DNA of 59,785 bases from positions 1 through 59,785 of the forward strand of contig JAUWCL010000020.1 of assembly GCA_030609325.1 (NCBI GenBank), written 5' to 3'. Position numbers and translations under genes: made by a program. Under the pieces are notes generated by a model. The model was not told where the DNA came from, searched no databases, and saw only the letters and a list, made by a program, of their open reading frames with translations. The DNA is from Candidatus Krumholzibacteriota bacterium. Its GTDB lineage: Bacteria > Krumholzibacteriota > Krumholzibacteriia > Krumholzibacteriales > Krumholzibacteriaceae. Position 1 is the stretch's first letter. Every line of letters begins with the position of its first letter. This document shows, in pieces, positions 41,305-49,754 of this stretch.

Positions 41305-42531
41305 ATGAGAAATATCATTCTGCTTGCGGCGGCCGCGGTATTCCTGGCGGGCATCTTTCCGTCCTGTTCCGGCGAGACCGGCACTGCCGGCACGTCCGAC
41401 CTCTATCTCCTCGAGGAACTGGAGACGGCCCGTTTGGTCGAGAACGCGGACAAGAGGCTCGAAAGGCTCGAGATCTTCACGGCCAACAACTCTGCGCATC
41501 CCTACCGCTTGCTGGCCTACGAGGATATTCTCGAGACGATGGCGGTGGACAAGGGTGACGTGGAGGGAGCGCTAGCGTATTTCGACGGATTGATAAAGAA
41601 GGAGGAAGATCCGGCGATCCGCGGGAAGCTTCTCTTCGCGAAGTTCGAGTTCTTCCGGGAGGCCGACTCGCTCCGGTCCGTCGCCCTCGCGAAGGAGGTC
41701 CTCGAAAGCGGCGAGAAGGATTTCCGGTTGCTGATGTACATGGCCTACTACCTGATGGGTGTGGAGGGGCAGGAAGAGATCGTCGACGCAATCTTCGTGA
41801 GGCTGATCGAGGTGTCGGAAGACGAGCACAGGAAGAATCACGCCCGCACGATATATGCCGAGTTCCTCGAGGCCGACGGCTGTGAGGAAAAGGCGGCAGA
41901 GGTGCTTGAGCTGGCCTCGTCGTATACATTCGCCAACGCGCCGATCGGGCGCAGGCTGTGGGAGGAAGACAGGCGGGAGGAGGCGCTGGAGAGGTACATC
42001 TTCCTGGCGGCGGGAGCTCCCGGGTACAGGAAGTACATCAAGCTCGATAGTCTCTATTCGGTCGTCTATCCGTCGTCAAATGACCTCGAATCGAAGATCG
42101 GGGTCCTCAGGATAGTATACGGCCCGCAGATCCCGGACAGGGAATTCGTCGACATCAGGGGAATGCGTCACTCGATCTCCGGGTACCGCGGCTCGAAGGT
42201 GGTAATCACGGCCTTCAGTCCCACCTGACCTTCCTGTATTGCGGAGTTGCCGCAATTGGAAGAATTGAAGAAGAAGGAAGACACCCTCGGATTCAAGCTC
42301 CTGCTGATTGACGGGAAGGGGATGCTCGAGAAGACACGCGGGATCATGGATGACAAGGGAGTCACCATCCCGGTGCTTCTGGACAGCCGTCAGTACTCGC
42401 GCGAGGTGCTCGGCACGATGTACACTCCGACGACCTACGTGATCGATGCGGAGGGTCTGATAAGGTGCCGGCTTGTCGGGCATTCGGAGGATTTCAACGG
42501 GATCGTCGCAGACGTTCTGAGCCGGATATAA
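41305..42531 (+). CDS. Predicted selenoprotein: TlpA/AhpC-type thiol-disulfide protein with Sec308
   Basis: Reading through the in-frame TGA at 42226 gives one 408-residue protein. It begins with an export signal (ILLAAAAVFLAGIFPSC, possibly a lipoprotein), continues with a helical, TPR-like region (~residues 30-270), and ends in a redoxin domain: ISGYRGSKVVITAFSPT-U-PSCIAELPQLEEL, then TPTTYVIDAEGLI. The TGA takes the place of the first Cys of the family's W-C-x-x-C motif (U-P-S-C), and the frame stays open for 100 codons with continuous homology. A SECIS-like hairpin begins 9 nt later. Without readthrough, the protein would end at residue 307 just before its active site. Whether the host makes selenocysteine cannot be seen here; a nonsense mutation is the alternative. 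Confidence 0.8.
42226..42256 (+). promoter_or_regulatory. UGA codon and bacterial SECIS-like hairpin
   Basis: After TGA (42226-42228), a perfect 7-bp stem ATTGCGG (42238-42244) pairs with CCGCAAT (42250-42256) around the loop AGTTG. The loop holds a G-U and starts 17 nt after the TGA, inside the spacing typical of bacterial SECIS elements. It also encodes I-A-E-L-P-Q, so the structure coexists with conserved coding sequence. Confidence 0.75.
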
Positions 42532-42576
42532 TCGTTTCGGAAGCCGTTTGAGGAGGGAGACGGGGTATACATCAAA

Positions 42577-44178
42577 TCAGACCCCCGCTCCTGCAGGCTC
42601 GCCTGCCGTAAGGGCGATCTTCGCCTCTGATATCTGATCCCGCAGCTCGGGATCTATCTCCATGGCTGCCGCCCTCTCCAGCACGGCTGCCGCATCCTTG
42701 ATGTTTCCCAGCTCCGAATCGAGGATCTTCGCCAGGGCGATCGACGCCTTGGCGGTCACTGTCGTAACTGCATTGCAGGTGATGATGAACCTGTAGATGT
42801 CAACCGCTTCGGGATGGTGGCCCTGCGAGGAGAGCCATTTCGCCGACCTCAGCAGCAGCTGCGGGTTGACGTCGACCGAGGCGGGGGACCTGTCCTCGAT
42901 TATCTCGAGGGCCAGCCTTCCCGCGTCCTCGTTGCGCGATTTGATCAGCAGGTTCTTCAGCACCTTCTCGTTGATCTCGCAGCACTCATCGCTCATATCA
43001 TGCTCGCTGTAGAGGACCGCTATGTCCTGCTGGAGGCTCAGGTCGTCGGGGCGCTCCCCCACGAGGGTCGTGAACAGGAGCTTCGCGCGCTCGACGTTCC
43101 CCGAGGCGAGGAGCTCGCACGCCTCGTCGAATCTCGGATCCTTCAGCACGCCGCCTTCGATCCGCGCCTTCCGGACCATCGGATCGATCCATTTAGATTC
43201 AAGTCCCGTGGCCTTGAATACGAGTGCCGTGATCACTCCGCCCATGTACCCGGCGATATGCGCTGCGTAGGCCACTCCCGAGCCGCCGACGAAATTGGAA
43301 AGCTCCTTCAGGACGATCTGCTGTATGAACCAGAAGGGGAGGAATACGAATGCCGGCAGGTAGAACGTGCCCCAGAACGGCCTGATGATAATGATGAAAA
43401 GATAGAAGAACTTTATCTTCGTCATGAAGTGCCTGATCGTGAACGCCCCCATCGCCGCCGCAATCGCCCCGGACGCTCCGATCAGCGGGACGGACGATCC
43501 GGATTGGGAAAGGCAGTGCGCCAGTCCAGCGAACGCCCCGCCGAGAAGGTAGAATGCGAGAAAGGTCTTCCTGCCCCAGCTGTCCTCGAGAAGGCATCCT
43601 ACCACCCACAGGAAGAGCATGTTTCCGAGGAGGTGCCAGATGTCGCCGTGCAGGAACATGTGCGTGATGAACGTGTGTACCCTGCTCATCCTGCTCGGGA
43701 CGAGGCCGAGGGCGTAATTGACGTGACCGTCGAGGACCTTCGTCTCCCGCTTCTTCAGCCTCTTCCATTCGGCGAAGTCGCTCGTTTCCTCGCTGAATTC
43801 CGGATAGAACGATTCGTCCCTCTCCGCCAGTTCCCGGCCGTACGATTCGATCTTGTCGAAAGCGTTGTATGAGCCGCCCATCGCCTCGATGAGGCCTATT
43901 CCGAGGTCGTAGTAACCCTCGGCCTGCTCCATCATCTCGATGCCGTGCGCCGCCTCGGGACTTATATAACCCGGCAATACGTCATCGCTGCTCTTGTCCA
44001 TTATGTACAGCCGTACCTGCTGGGCGTACAGGTCCCTGTGGACCTCGAACATTTCCTCCCCGGTCTGTCCGGACATCGTGGAGGCGAGGATGTGTACGAT
44101 TATGCATGCGGCGATAAGGCCAATAGTGACTTTGGGTTTAAGGGCCAGGGCGGCCTTGGTACCTATGGGGATTATCAT
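42577..44178 (-). CDS. Rhomboid intramembrane serine protease with helical-repeat C-terminus
   Basis: A 533-residue membrane protein. The rhomboid core shows HMFLHGDIWHLLGNMLFLWV, the catalytic Ser in GASGAIAAAMG and the catalytic His in YAAHIAGYMGGV. A first transmembrane segment (VTIGLIAACIIVHILAS) and a ~110-residue periplasmic loop precede the core, as in rhomboids with large loops. About 200 C-terminal residues are helical repeats of TPR type (ELLASGNVERAKLLFTTLVG). I start at the ATG at 44178, with AGAGGT upstream; the longer frame has no signal. It would cleave membrane-protein substrates; which ones is unknown. Confidence 0.9.
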   Translation of the reverse strand: MIIPIGTKAALALKPKVTIGLIAACIIVHILASTMSGQTGEEMFEVHRDLYAQQVRLYIMDKSSDDVLPGYISPEAAHGIEMMEQAEGYYDLGIGLIEAMGGSYNAFDKIESYGRELAERDESFYPEFSEETSDFAEWKRLKKRETKVLDGHVNYALGLVPSRMSRVHTFITHMFLHGDIWHLLGNMLFLWVVGCLLEDSWGRKTFLAFYLLGGAFAGLAHCLSQSGSSVPLIGASGAIAAAMGAFTIRHFMTKIKFFYLFIIIIRPFWGTFYLPAFVFLPFWFIQQIVLKELSNFVGGSGVAYAAHIAGYMGGVITALVFKATGLESKWIDPMVRKARIEGGVLKDPRFDEACELLASGNVERAKLLFTTLVGERPDDLSLQQDIAVLYSEHDMSDECCEINEKVLKNLLIKSRNEDAGRLALEIIEDRSPASVDVNPQLLLRSAKWLSSQGHHPEAVDIYRFIITCNAVTTVTAKASIALAKILDSELGNIKDAAAVLERAAAMEIDPELRDQISEAKIALTAGEPAGAGV

Positions 44179-44437
44179 GAGCGGACCTCTCTTCCGGCCG
44201 CCTTTCCTGCCGGACAGGCGTATATTGCAATATGAGACTGCCCGCAGGGCAGCCCGGTAAGATACCGCCGGACCGGTTGCATAACCGTTTGCAATTAAAT
44301 ATCTTGAGTTGCTGCCCCTGGCCCGGCCGACCGTTTCGAGGGGTAATCTGCAAGAAGGATTCCAGACGGACACCAGACGGAATATCGGTGGTTCCTGTTG
44401 CGATACAACCAGTTTGCTGTACTGAAGGAATCAGGAG

Positions 44438-45073
44438 TTAACTGGATCCGGCCGCCTGGTGGGCCATCCTGAGCGGTACGGGGATACGGAATTTCGGCGC
44501 GCAGGCCAGGACGAACCGGATTGAGGTTCTCAGGTCGATCATGTGGCCCGGAGAGACGTAAACGGGTCTCACGTCTCTCCTCGTGCGGAGGACCGAGCCG
44601 ATGATCCGGCCCGACCTGTCCCTCACAGGCGATCTCGCTCCGCGCTCCCGCCCCGGCTGTTCGTATTTGCCGAAGAGATGCGACTTGGCGCAGCCTATCG
44701 ACGGGAGGCCGAGAATGATGCCGAGATGGCTGGCCATGCCCAGTCCCCTGGGATGGGCCGTGCCGTGGCTGTCGCAGAGGAGCAGATCCGGAGCCGTACG
44801 CAGATCTTTCCACGCCTCGAGTATCGGGGGTATCTCACGGAACGAGAGCAGCCCGGGTATGTAGGGGAATGATGTTTCGGTGTCCCGGACGACAGATTCG
44901 ACCAGGTCGAGACCGGGGAAAGAGACGATGACAAGCGCCGCCCGGGAAATCCCGCGGGTAGGGAAATGGACGTCGGCGGCCGCTATTATGCCGACCTTCC
45001 GACCGTCCCATCTTCTGCTGACCCGGCCGCTGAGGCGCTTCTGCAGTTCTATCGCTTCGGAAGGAGTTACCAT
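44438..45073 (-). CDS. nfi: Endonuclease V (deoxyinosine 3'-endonuclease)
   Basis: A 211-residue repair nuclease. The metal-binding Asp lies in AAADVHFP, followed by the hallmark PYIPGLLSFREIPPIL with its catalytic Glu, and the second Asp in LLLCDSHGTAHPRGLG. The segment IGCAKSHLFG is the family's conserved I-G-x-A-K-x-x-L. It cuts DNA one base 3' of deaminated adenine. It starts 10 bases after the stop of the beta-CASP hydrolase gene, so they are likely co-transcribed. The usual Asp-Val-Ser-Tyr around the first metal Asp reads D-V-H-F, a minor variation. Confidence 0.9.
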   Translation of the reverse strand: MVTPSEAIELQKRLSGRVSRRWDGRKVGIIAAADVHFPTRGISRAALVIVSFPGLDLVESVVRDTETSFPYIPGLLSFREIPPILEAWKDLRTAPDLLLCDSHGTAHPRGLGMASHLGIILGLPSIGCAKSHLFGKYEQPGRERGARSPVRDRSGRIIGSVLRTRRDVRPVYVSPGHMIDLRTSIRFVLACAPKFRIPVPLRMAHQAAGSS

Positions 45074-45083
45074 GGCGATCCCG

Positions 45084-46481
45084 TCAGCTGAGCTCGACTT
45101 CCTCGTCCGGTTCGGGCAGGTGCACCGGGTATCCGTCCGCGGCCAGGGTCTTTAAAAGCTCGCGCGACTGCTCTTCCTCGCCGTGTACGAGGAAGATCCC
45201 CTTCACCGTGTCCTTCAGGGGCTTGACGTACTCGAGCAGGTCGTTGCGGTCGGCGTGTGAGCTGAAGGCGTTCATGATCTCGACCTCGGCCTTGAGGTTG
45301 TATTTCTCGCCGAATATCTTCACGACGGGGTGCCTCTCGACGATCCTGCGGCCGAGTGTGTTTCTCGCCATGAAGCCGACGACGAGCACGGTGTTTCTCG
45401 GGTCCTCGATGTTGTTCTTCAGGTGATGGAGTATCCTTCCCGCCTCGCACATTCCCGAGGCGGAGACGATGATCATCGGCCTGTCGTCGCTGTTCAGTTC
45501 CTTGGAGCGCTCCACGTCCTTGACGTACTCGAAATTGATCGTCCCCAGCGGATCCTCGCCGGTATTGAATGACCTGTACATCTCCTCGTCGTATACCTGC
45601 GGGTGGTGTGAGAATATCTTTGTGACCCTCGTGGCAAGGGGACTGTCGATGATCACGGGTATGTCGGGGAGCCTGTTCTCGAGGCGCAGCTGGTTGAGGA
45701 AATAGACGATCTCCTGCGTTCTCTCCAGGGCGAAGGAGGGGATGATGATCTTGCCGCCCCTCTTGACCGTACGCGAGATGCAGTCGGAGAGCTTATCCTT
45801 GCCCGATTCGATCGGGTCATGCACCCGCCCGCCGTACGTACTCTCCAGGATGAGCCAGTCTATCCCGGGCGGCTGATCTGGATCGTTGAGTATGGGAATA
45901 TCCTTCCGTCCGAGGTCTACTGCGTAGGCCAGATTCACCGGATTGTCGCCGCCGCCGATCTCGATCAGGGGAGTCGCCGATCCGAGAACGTGGCCGGCGT
46001 CGTAGAAGGTCACGTCGATGTCGTCGGTCACGTTGACCCTCTGGTTGTATGGATGACCCGTGAAGAATTCCAGGGATTCTTCCGCCTCTTCCTTCGTGTA
46101 GATCGGCTTGACGGGGGGCAGCCCCTTCTTCTTGTGCAGCTTGCTGACATATTTCGCGTCGGATTCCTGGATGTGCCCGCTGTCGGGGAGCATGGCGGAA
46201 CAGAGATCCCTCGTCGGGTCGGTCGTGATGATCCTCCCGTCGAATCCCTGTTTCACGAGGTTCGGGATGTTTCCGCTGTGGTCTATATGTGCGTGGGAGA
46301 GGATGCAGGCGTCGAGCTCTCCCGGAATGAAATCGAACTTCGAGTTCTTCTCGAAGAAATCCTGCCGCCGTCCCTGGAACAGGCCGCAGTCGATGATGAC
46401 CTTCGAAATGTCTGTTGTTATGAGGTGGTTCGAACCGGTTACCTCCCTGACCGCGCCCAGGAACTTCAGCTTGATTCCCAT
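45084..46481 (-). CDS. Beta-CASP metallo-beta-lactamase RNA hydrolase
   Basis: A 465-residue MBL-fold nuclease of the CPSF73/Ysh1 group. The Zn motif HxHxDH is ILSHAHIDHSGNIPNL; the upstream Asp motif IIDCGLFQG is intact. The beta-CASP insert has the conserved PMIIVSASGMCEAGRILHHL. The C-terminal RMMBL domain carries AFSSHADRNDLLEYVKPLKD and IFLVHGEEEQ. Such enzymes act in RNA processing or decay as exo/endonucleases. It is the first gene of a two-gene operon with endonuclease V. Confidence 0.92.
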   Translation of the reverse strand: MGIKLKFLGAVREVTGSNHLITTDISKVIIDCGLFQGRRQDFFEKNSKFDFIPGELDACILSHAHIDHSGNIPNLVKQGFDGRIITTDPTRDLCSAMLPDSGHIQESDAKYVSKLHKKKGLPPVKPIYTKEEAEESLEFFTGHPYNQRVNVTDDIDVTFYDAGHVLGSATPLIEIGGGDNPVNLAYAVDLGRKDIPILNDPDQPPGIDWLILESTYGGRVHDPIESGKDKLSDCISRTVKRGGKIIIPSFALERTQEIVYFLNQLRLENRLPDIPVIIDSPLATRVTKIFSHHPQVYDEEMYRSFNTGEDPLGTINFEYVKDVERSKELNSDDRPMIIVSASGMCEAGRILHHLKNNIEDPRNTVLVVGFMARNTLGRRIVERHPVVKIFGEKYNLKAEVEIMNAFSSHADRNDLLEYVKPLKDTVKGIFLVHGEEEQSRELLKTLAADGYPVHLPEPDEEVELS

Positions 46482-46555
46482 TGTTCTCCTTTCAGAGCTG
46501 CATTACGGTAGTGAAGACAAGTTATACACCGTCGGCACGTTACGCCATGTATTTC

Positions 46556-46816
46556 CTAAATGTACGGCTCGAGGTCGAGCGTTGCACTCTTTTTCTCGCC
46601 GGCCCCTTTGCCGCCATTATCCCTTCCGCCTCTCTTGAACTCGATCTTGACCGTGTTTCCGCCTGCTCCCCTGAACAGCGAGAGGACGCGTTCGATATTA
46701 TCGCCTGTGGCCGAAACACCGCCGACCGTCTCGAGAATGTCACCGGGACAAATTTCGATCCTGGCGGCCGGCGAGCAGTATGAGTATCGCTGAAAGACGG
46801 GTAGTTCTACCCATTT
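46556..46816 (-). pseudogene. PDZ-domain fragment, start lost
   Basis: Read on the minus strand, the frame has EKWVELPVFQRYSY, then CPGDILETVGGVSATGDNIE and RVLSLFRGAGGNTVKIEFKR, a clear PDZ-domain end with the G-D-x-I-L motif, stopping at 46556. No start codon or N-terminal domain is present: it opens within the tail of the upstream pmbA gene in a different frame. It is most likely the remnant of a longer PDZ-bearing peptidase. Confidence 0.6.
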
Positions 46817-46826
46817 CTCCCCCCGC

Positions 46827-48170
46827 TCAGGTTCCGCTGACAGTCATCGAGTCGATGCGCAGCGTGGGGCAGTTGATCGATCCGCGCCATTCAAGGTCGC
46901 TTCCGACAATGACGATTCCCGAGAGCATCTTCGCGAAAGTGCCGGTGATGGTGAACTCGCTGACCGGCTCGGCCAGCTTCCCGCCGCGGATCCAGATACC
47001 CTGCGCTCCCTGCGAGAAATCACCCGTGCTCCAGTTCGCGCCGGGGCCTGACATCGAGGTGAGGTAGAGGCCGCTGTCGACGCCGGCGATGATCTCGTCG
47101 GGCGAGTGCTCTCCCGCTTCCATGTATAAATTGGACGGGCCGCCCGCGTTGCCGGTGGTCTTCAGCCCGAGCTTTCTCGCCTGATAGCTGCTGAGGAGAT
47201 AATTTTCGAGTGTCCCGGCGTTTACGACCGTCTTGGGGCGGGATCTGACGCCCTCGACGTCGAACGGCCTGCTTCCCGGCCTTCCCTTCATCAGGGGGTC
47301 GTCGATCACCGTGACCAGCGGCGATCCGATCTCCTCACCCAGCCTGTCGACGAGAAACGACGATTTCCGGTATATGCTCGACCCACCGGTCGCGCTCGCC
47401 ACATATGATAGAAGCTGCCTGGCGGTGACGTCGTCGAAGACGACCGGTACCTCGCATGTCTTCGGTTTGACCGCGCCGAGTTTTCTCAGGGTTCGCTCGA
47501 CGGTCCTGGCCGCCACCTTCTCGACCGGATCGAGGCCTGCAAACGAGATCGAGGTCGAGTACCACCAGGAAGACTGTTTCTTGCCTTTGTTCTCCCCGGA
47601 GGCCGGCCGGTCCTCAGCGGCGCACGAAACGCTTATCGAGCTGGAGGTCCTGTCGAACGACTCACAGAATCCGAGAGAGTTGGCGAGCACGCTGGTCAGC
47701 GTGACCGTCGAGCAGGAGGCGCCGTCGCTTATGATCCTTGCATCCATGGCGGTCGTGACCTGTTCGAGCTTCATCGCCATGTCTATCTTGTCGACGGCTG
47801 TGATCGAAGACGCAGCGTCGTCGAACATCTCGAGCTCGCCGCCGCCGGCGCCGAGCTCGTTCTTATCGGGGAGCCCTGCGTACTCGTCGCGGTCCATCAC
47901 CCGAGCCAGCTCGATTCCCTCGGCGAGAAGCTGATCGATGCTCTCTTCGGAGATATCGGTGGATGTGACTACCGCTTTCCGTCCGCCGACGAAGATATCG
48001 ATACAGATCCTTCTCGAGCCGGACTCGATGAGGTTCTCGATCTCGCCGTTACGGACGGATACCGAGAACTCGGTGTCCGTCAGGATCGAGACCTCGGACG
48101 AGTCGGCGCCCCGCGCGAGGGCTGTTTCGACCGTCTTTGCCGCGAGATCCTTGAGTCGATTGTTTTCCAT
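46827..48170 (-). CDS. pmbA: PmbA/TldE-type metalloprotease-like protein
   Basis: A 447-residue TldD/PmbA family protein: the N-terminal ALARGADSSEVSILTDTEFS, and the C-terminal GPSNLYMEAGEHSPDEIIAG, YLTSMSGPGANWSTGDFSQG and GIWIRGGKLAEPVSEFTITG. As in other TldE proteins the metal-binding HExxxH of TldD is absent. With TldD it forms a hetero-oligomeric peptidase that processes modified peptides or removes unfolded segments. It starts 9 bases after the tldD stop, in the same operon. Confidence 0.93.
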   Translation of the reverse strand: MENNRLKDLAAKTVETALARGADSSEVSILTDTEFSVSVRNGEIENLIESGSRRICIDIFVGGRKAVVTSTDISEESIDQLLAEGIELARVMDRDEYAGLPDKNELGAGGGELEMFDDAASSITAVDKIDMAMKLEQVTTAMDARIISDGASCSTVTLTSVLANSLGFCESFDRTSSSISVSCAAEDRPASGENKGKKQSSWWYSTSISFAGLDPVEKVAARTVERTLRKLGAVKPKTCEVPVVFDDVTARQLLSYVASATGGSSIYRKSSFLVDRLGEEIGSPLVTVIDDPLMKGRPGSRPFDVEGVRSRPKTVVNAGTLENYLLSSYQARKLGLKTTGNAGGPSNLYMEAGEHSPDEIIAGVDSGLYLTSMSGPGANWSTGDFSQGAQGIWIRGGKLAEPVSEFTITGTFAKMLSGIVIVGSDLEWRGSINCPTLRIDSMTVSGT

Positions 48171-48179
48171 ACCGTCTTT

Positions 48180-49598
48180 CTACTGAAGCTCGCTTCCTCC
48201 CACGGTGATCTCCGATATCTTGATTGTCGGCAGTCCCACGCCGACGGGCGCCTGCTGGCCCTTGCCGCAGGTCCACCTGCCGTCGCTGAACGCGAAATCG
48301 CGCCCCGTCATCGTAACGCGCGTCATGACGTCGGGCCCGTTTCCTATGAGCGTCAGGTTCTTGACGGGCGCCGTCACCTTGCCGTCCTCGACGAGATAGG
48401 CCTCGATCGGTACGAACACGAAATCGCCGTTCGAGATGTCGACCTGTCCGCCCTTGAAAGACTTGCAGTAGATGCCTTTCTTCGTCGATCGGAATATATC
48501 CTCGGGGTCCGACTCTCCGGCGGCGAGGTAGGTCACCGTCATCCTCGGAAGAGGAGGGCTCTTGTACGATTCCCGCCTGCCGTTGCCCGTCGGCTCTACG
48601 CCGAAGTACCTTGCGCTGATGCGGTCATGCATGAAGCCCTTGAGGATTCCCTTCTCTATGAGGACCGTAGGTGTGGGGATGGTCCCCTCGTCGTCGAAGT
48701 TTATTGCCCCGCGGTTGTTTATTACCGTTCCGTCGTCGATCACGGTGACGAGCTCGCTGGCGACCCTGTCGCCGATCCGATCGGTATATGTCGATGTCTT
48801 TTTCCTTATGAAATCCGCTTCGAGGGGATGTCCGACAGATTCATGGAGAAAGACGCCCGACTCGGCAGGTGCCAGAATGAGCTCCATCGGACCCGCCGGC
48901 GCGTCGACGGCCTCGAGCAGGAGCGCGGCCTGTCTCGCCGCTTCCCTGCCGTGCGAGGCCGGCGTCATCCCCGTTTCGAAATATCCGCTTCCGAGCCTGC
49001 CGCCGCCGCTCGATATCCCTATCTGCCTGTTTCCGTCCGTTTCGGCCACCACGGAGACCGATATTCTCATCATCGGCCTCGTGTCCCGCAGCAGCCTGCC
49101 CTCCGATGTGGCGATCTGTACCGTGCTGAGGCTGTCGGCCATAGTCACTGTCACCTTAATGACTCGCGGATCGTGCCTTCTGGCCGCCTCTTCCGCCTCC
49201 TCTATCCAGGAGATCTTTTTCTTGAGGGGCACGCCGGTGACCGGGTCGTCGACGGGATATCTGTTCTCGAAGAGCACCTCGCTGACCGCGACCGGCGGGG
49301 GAGAGGCTCCGGTATCGGCGATTGCGGCGGCTGTCAGTGCCGCCTGGTTCATCTTCTCGAGGGAAAGGTCTTCGGTGTAGGCGTATCCCGTCCCTTCGCC
49401 CTTCACGGCCCGTATTCCGGCACCGTGAGAGATCCACTTGATACCTTCCCTGACGATCCCTTCCTCCATCGTGAGCTGGTTCTCGACTGTATGCTCGAAG
49501 AAGATGTCGCAGTACTCCGCTCCCCTGGACAGGGCGGTCTCCATTACCCTTATCATCTTCTCGTCTGAAATACCGAAATGGTCGGTGAAGGAAAGCAC
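48180..49598 (-). CDS. tldD: TldD-type metalloprotease
   Basis: A 472-residue TldD. The zinc motif H-E-x-x-x-H appears as FLHESVGHPLEADFIRKKTS, and FKGGQVDISNGDFVFVPIEA and AYTEDLSLEKMNQAALTAAA are family segments. Paired with PmbA downstream it forms the TldD/E protease. I place the start at the GTG at 49598, because GGAGG lies 8 bases upstream. A GTG at 49622 would add 8 residues but has no comparable Shine-Dalgarno. Confidence 0.9.
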   Translation of the reverse strand: MLSFTDHFGISDEKMIRVMETALSRGAEYCDIFFEHTVENQLTMEEGIVREGIKWISHGAGIRAVKGEGTGYAYTEDLSLEKMNQAALTAAAIADTGASPPPVAVSEVLFENRYPVDDPVTGVPLKKKISWIEEAEEAARRHDPRVIKVTVTMADSLSTVQIATSEGRLLRDTRPMMRISVSVVAETDGNRQIGISSGGGRLGSGYFETGMTPASHGREAARQAALLLEAVDAPAGPMELILAPAESGVFLHESVGHPLEADFIRKKTSTYTDRIGDRVASELVTVIDDGTVINNRGAINFDDEGTIPTPTVLIEKGILKGFMHDRISARYFGVEPTGNGRRESYKSPPLPRMTVTYLAAGESDPEDIFRSTKKGIYCKSFKGGQVDISNGDFVFVPIEAYLVEDGKVTAPVKNLTLIGNGPDVMTRVTMTGRDFAFSDGRWTCGKGQQAPVGVGLPTIKISEITVGGSELQ

Positions 49599-49690
49599 CG
49601 CGAGTACCTCCGAATGCCGCACGACAGTCTGACAATGTCCTTAATGCCTTGAGAACGCCCGACCGGCGGGATTAGCGGATCGGGCGCTTG

Positions 49691-49719
49691 TTGCCCCCAG
49701 AAATAATAGATGATATACT
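49691..49719 (+). promoter_or_regulatory. Promoter of the M28 peptidase gene
   Basis: TTGCCC (49691-49696), a 17-bp spacer and TATACT (49714-49719) with an extended -10 TG (TGATATACT). Its start point (~49726) lies downstream of the first in-frame ATG (49710), which supports the later TTG start. Confidence 0.6.
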
Positions 49720-49754
49720 ATAACAAAAGGTCTCCTTTGGAAAGGAATTTCCGG

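Noticed and set aside
41305-42228. Short protein ending at the TGA, with the downstream part as a separate gene starting at TTG 42247
   Set aside because: No Shine-Dalgarno precedes 42247, the split would cut the redox motif in two, and the spacing of the TGA to a perfect hairpin is better explained by selenocysteine.
44438-45073. Endonuclease V with an aberrant metal motif (D-V-H-F)
   Set aside because: The metal-binding Asp, Glu and second Asp are all present; the surrounding change seems within family variation.
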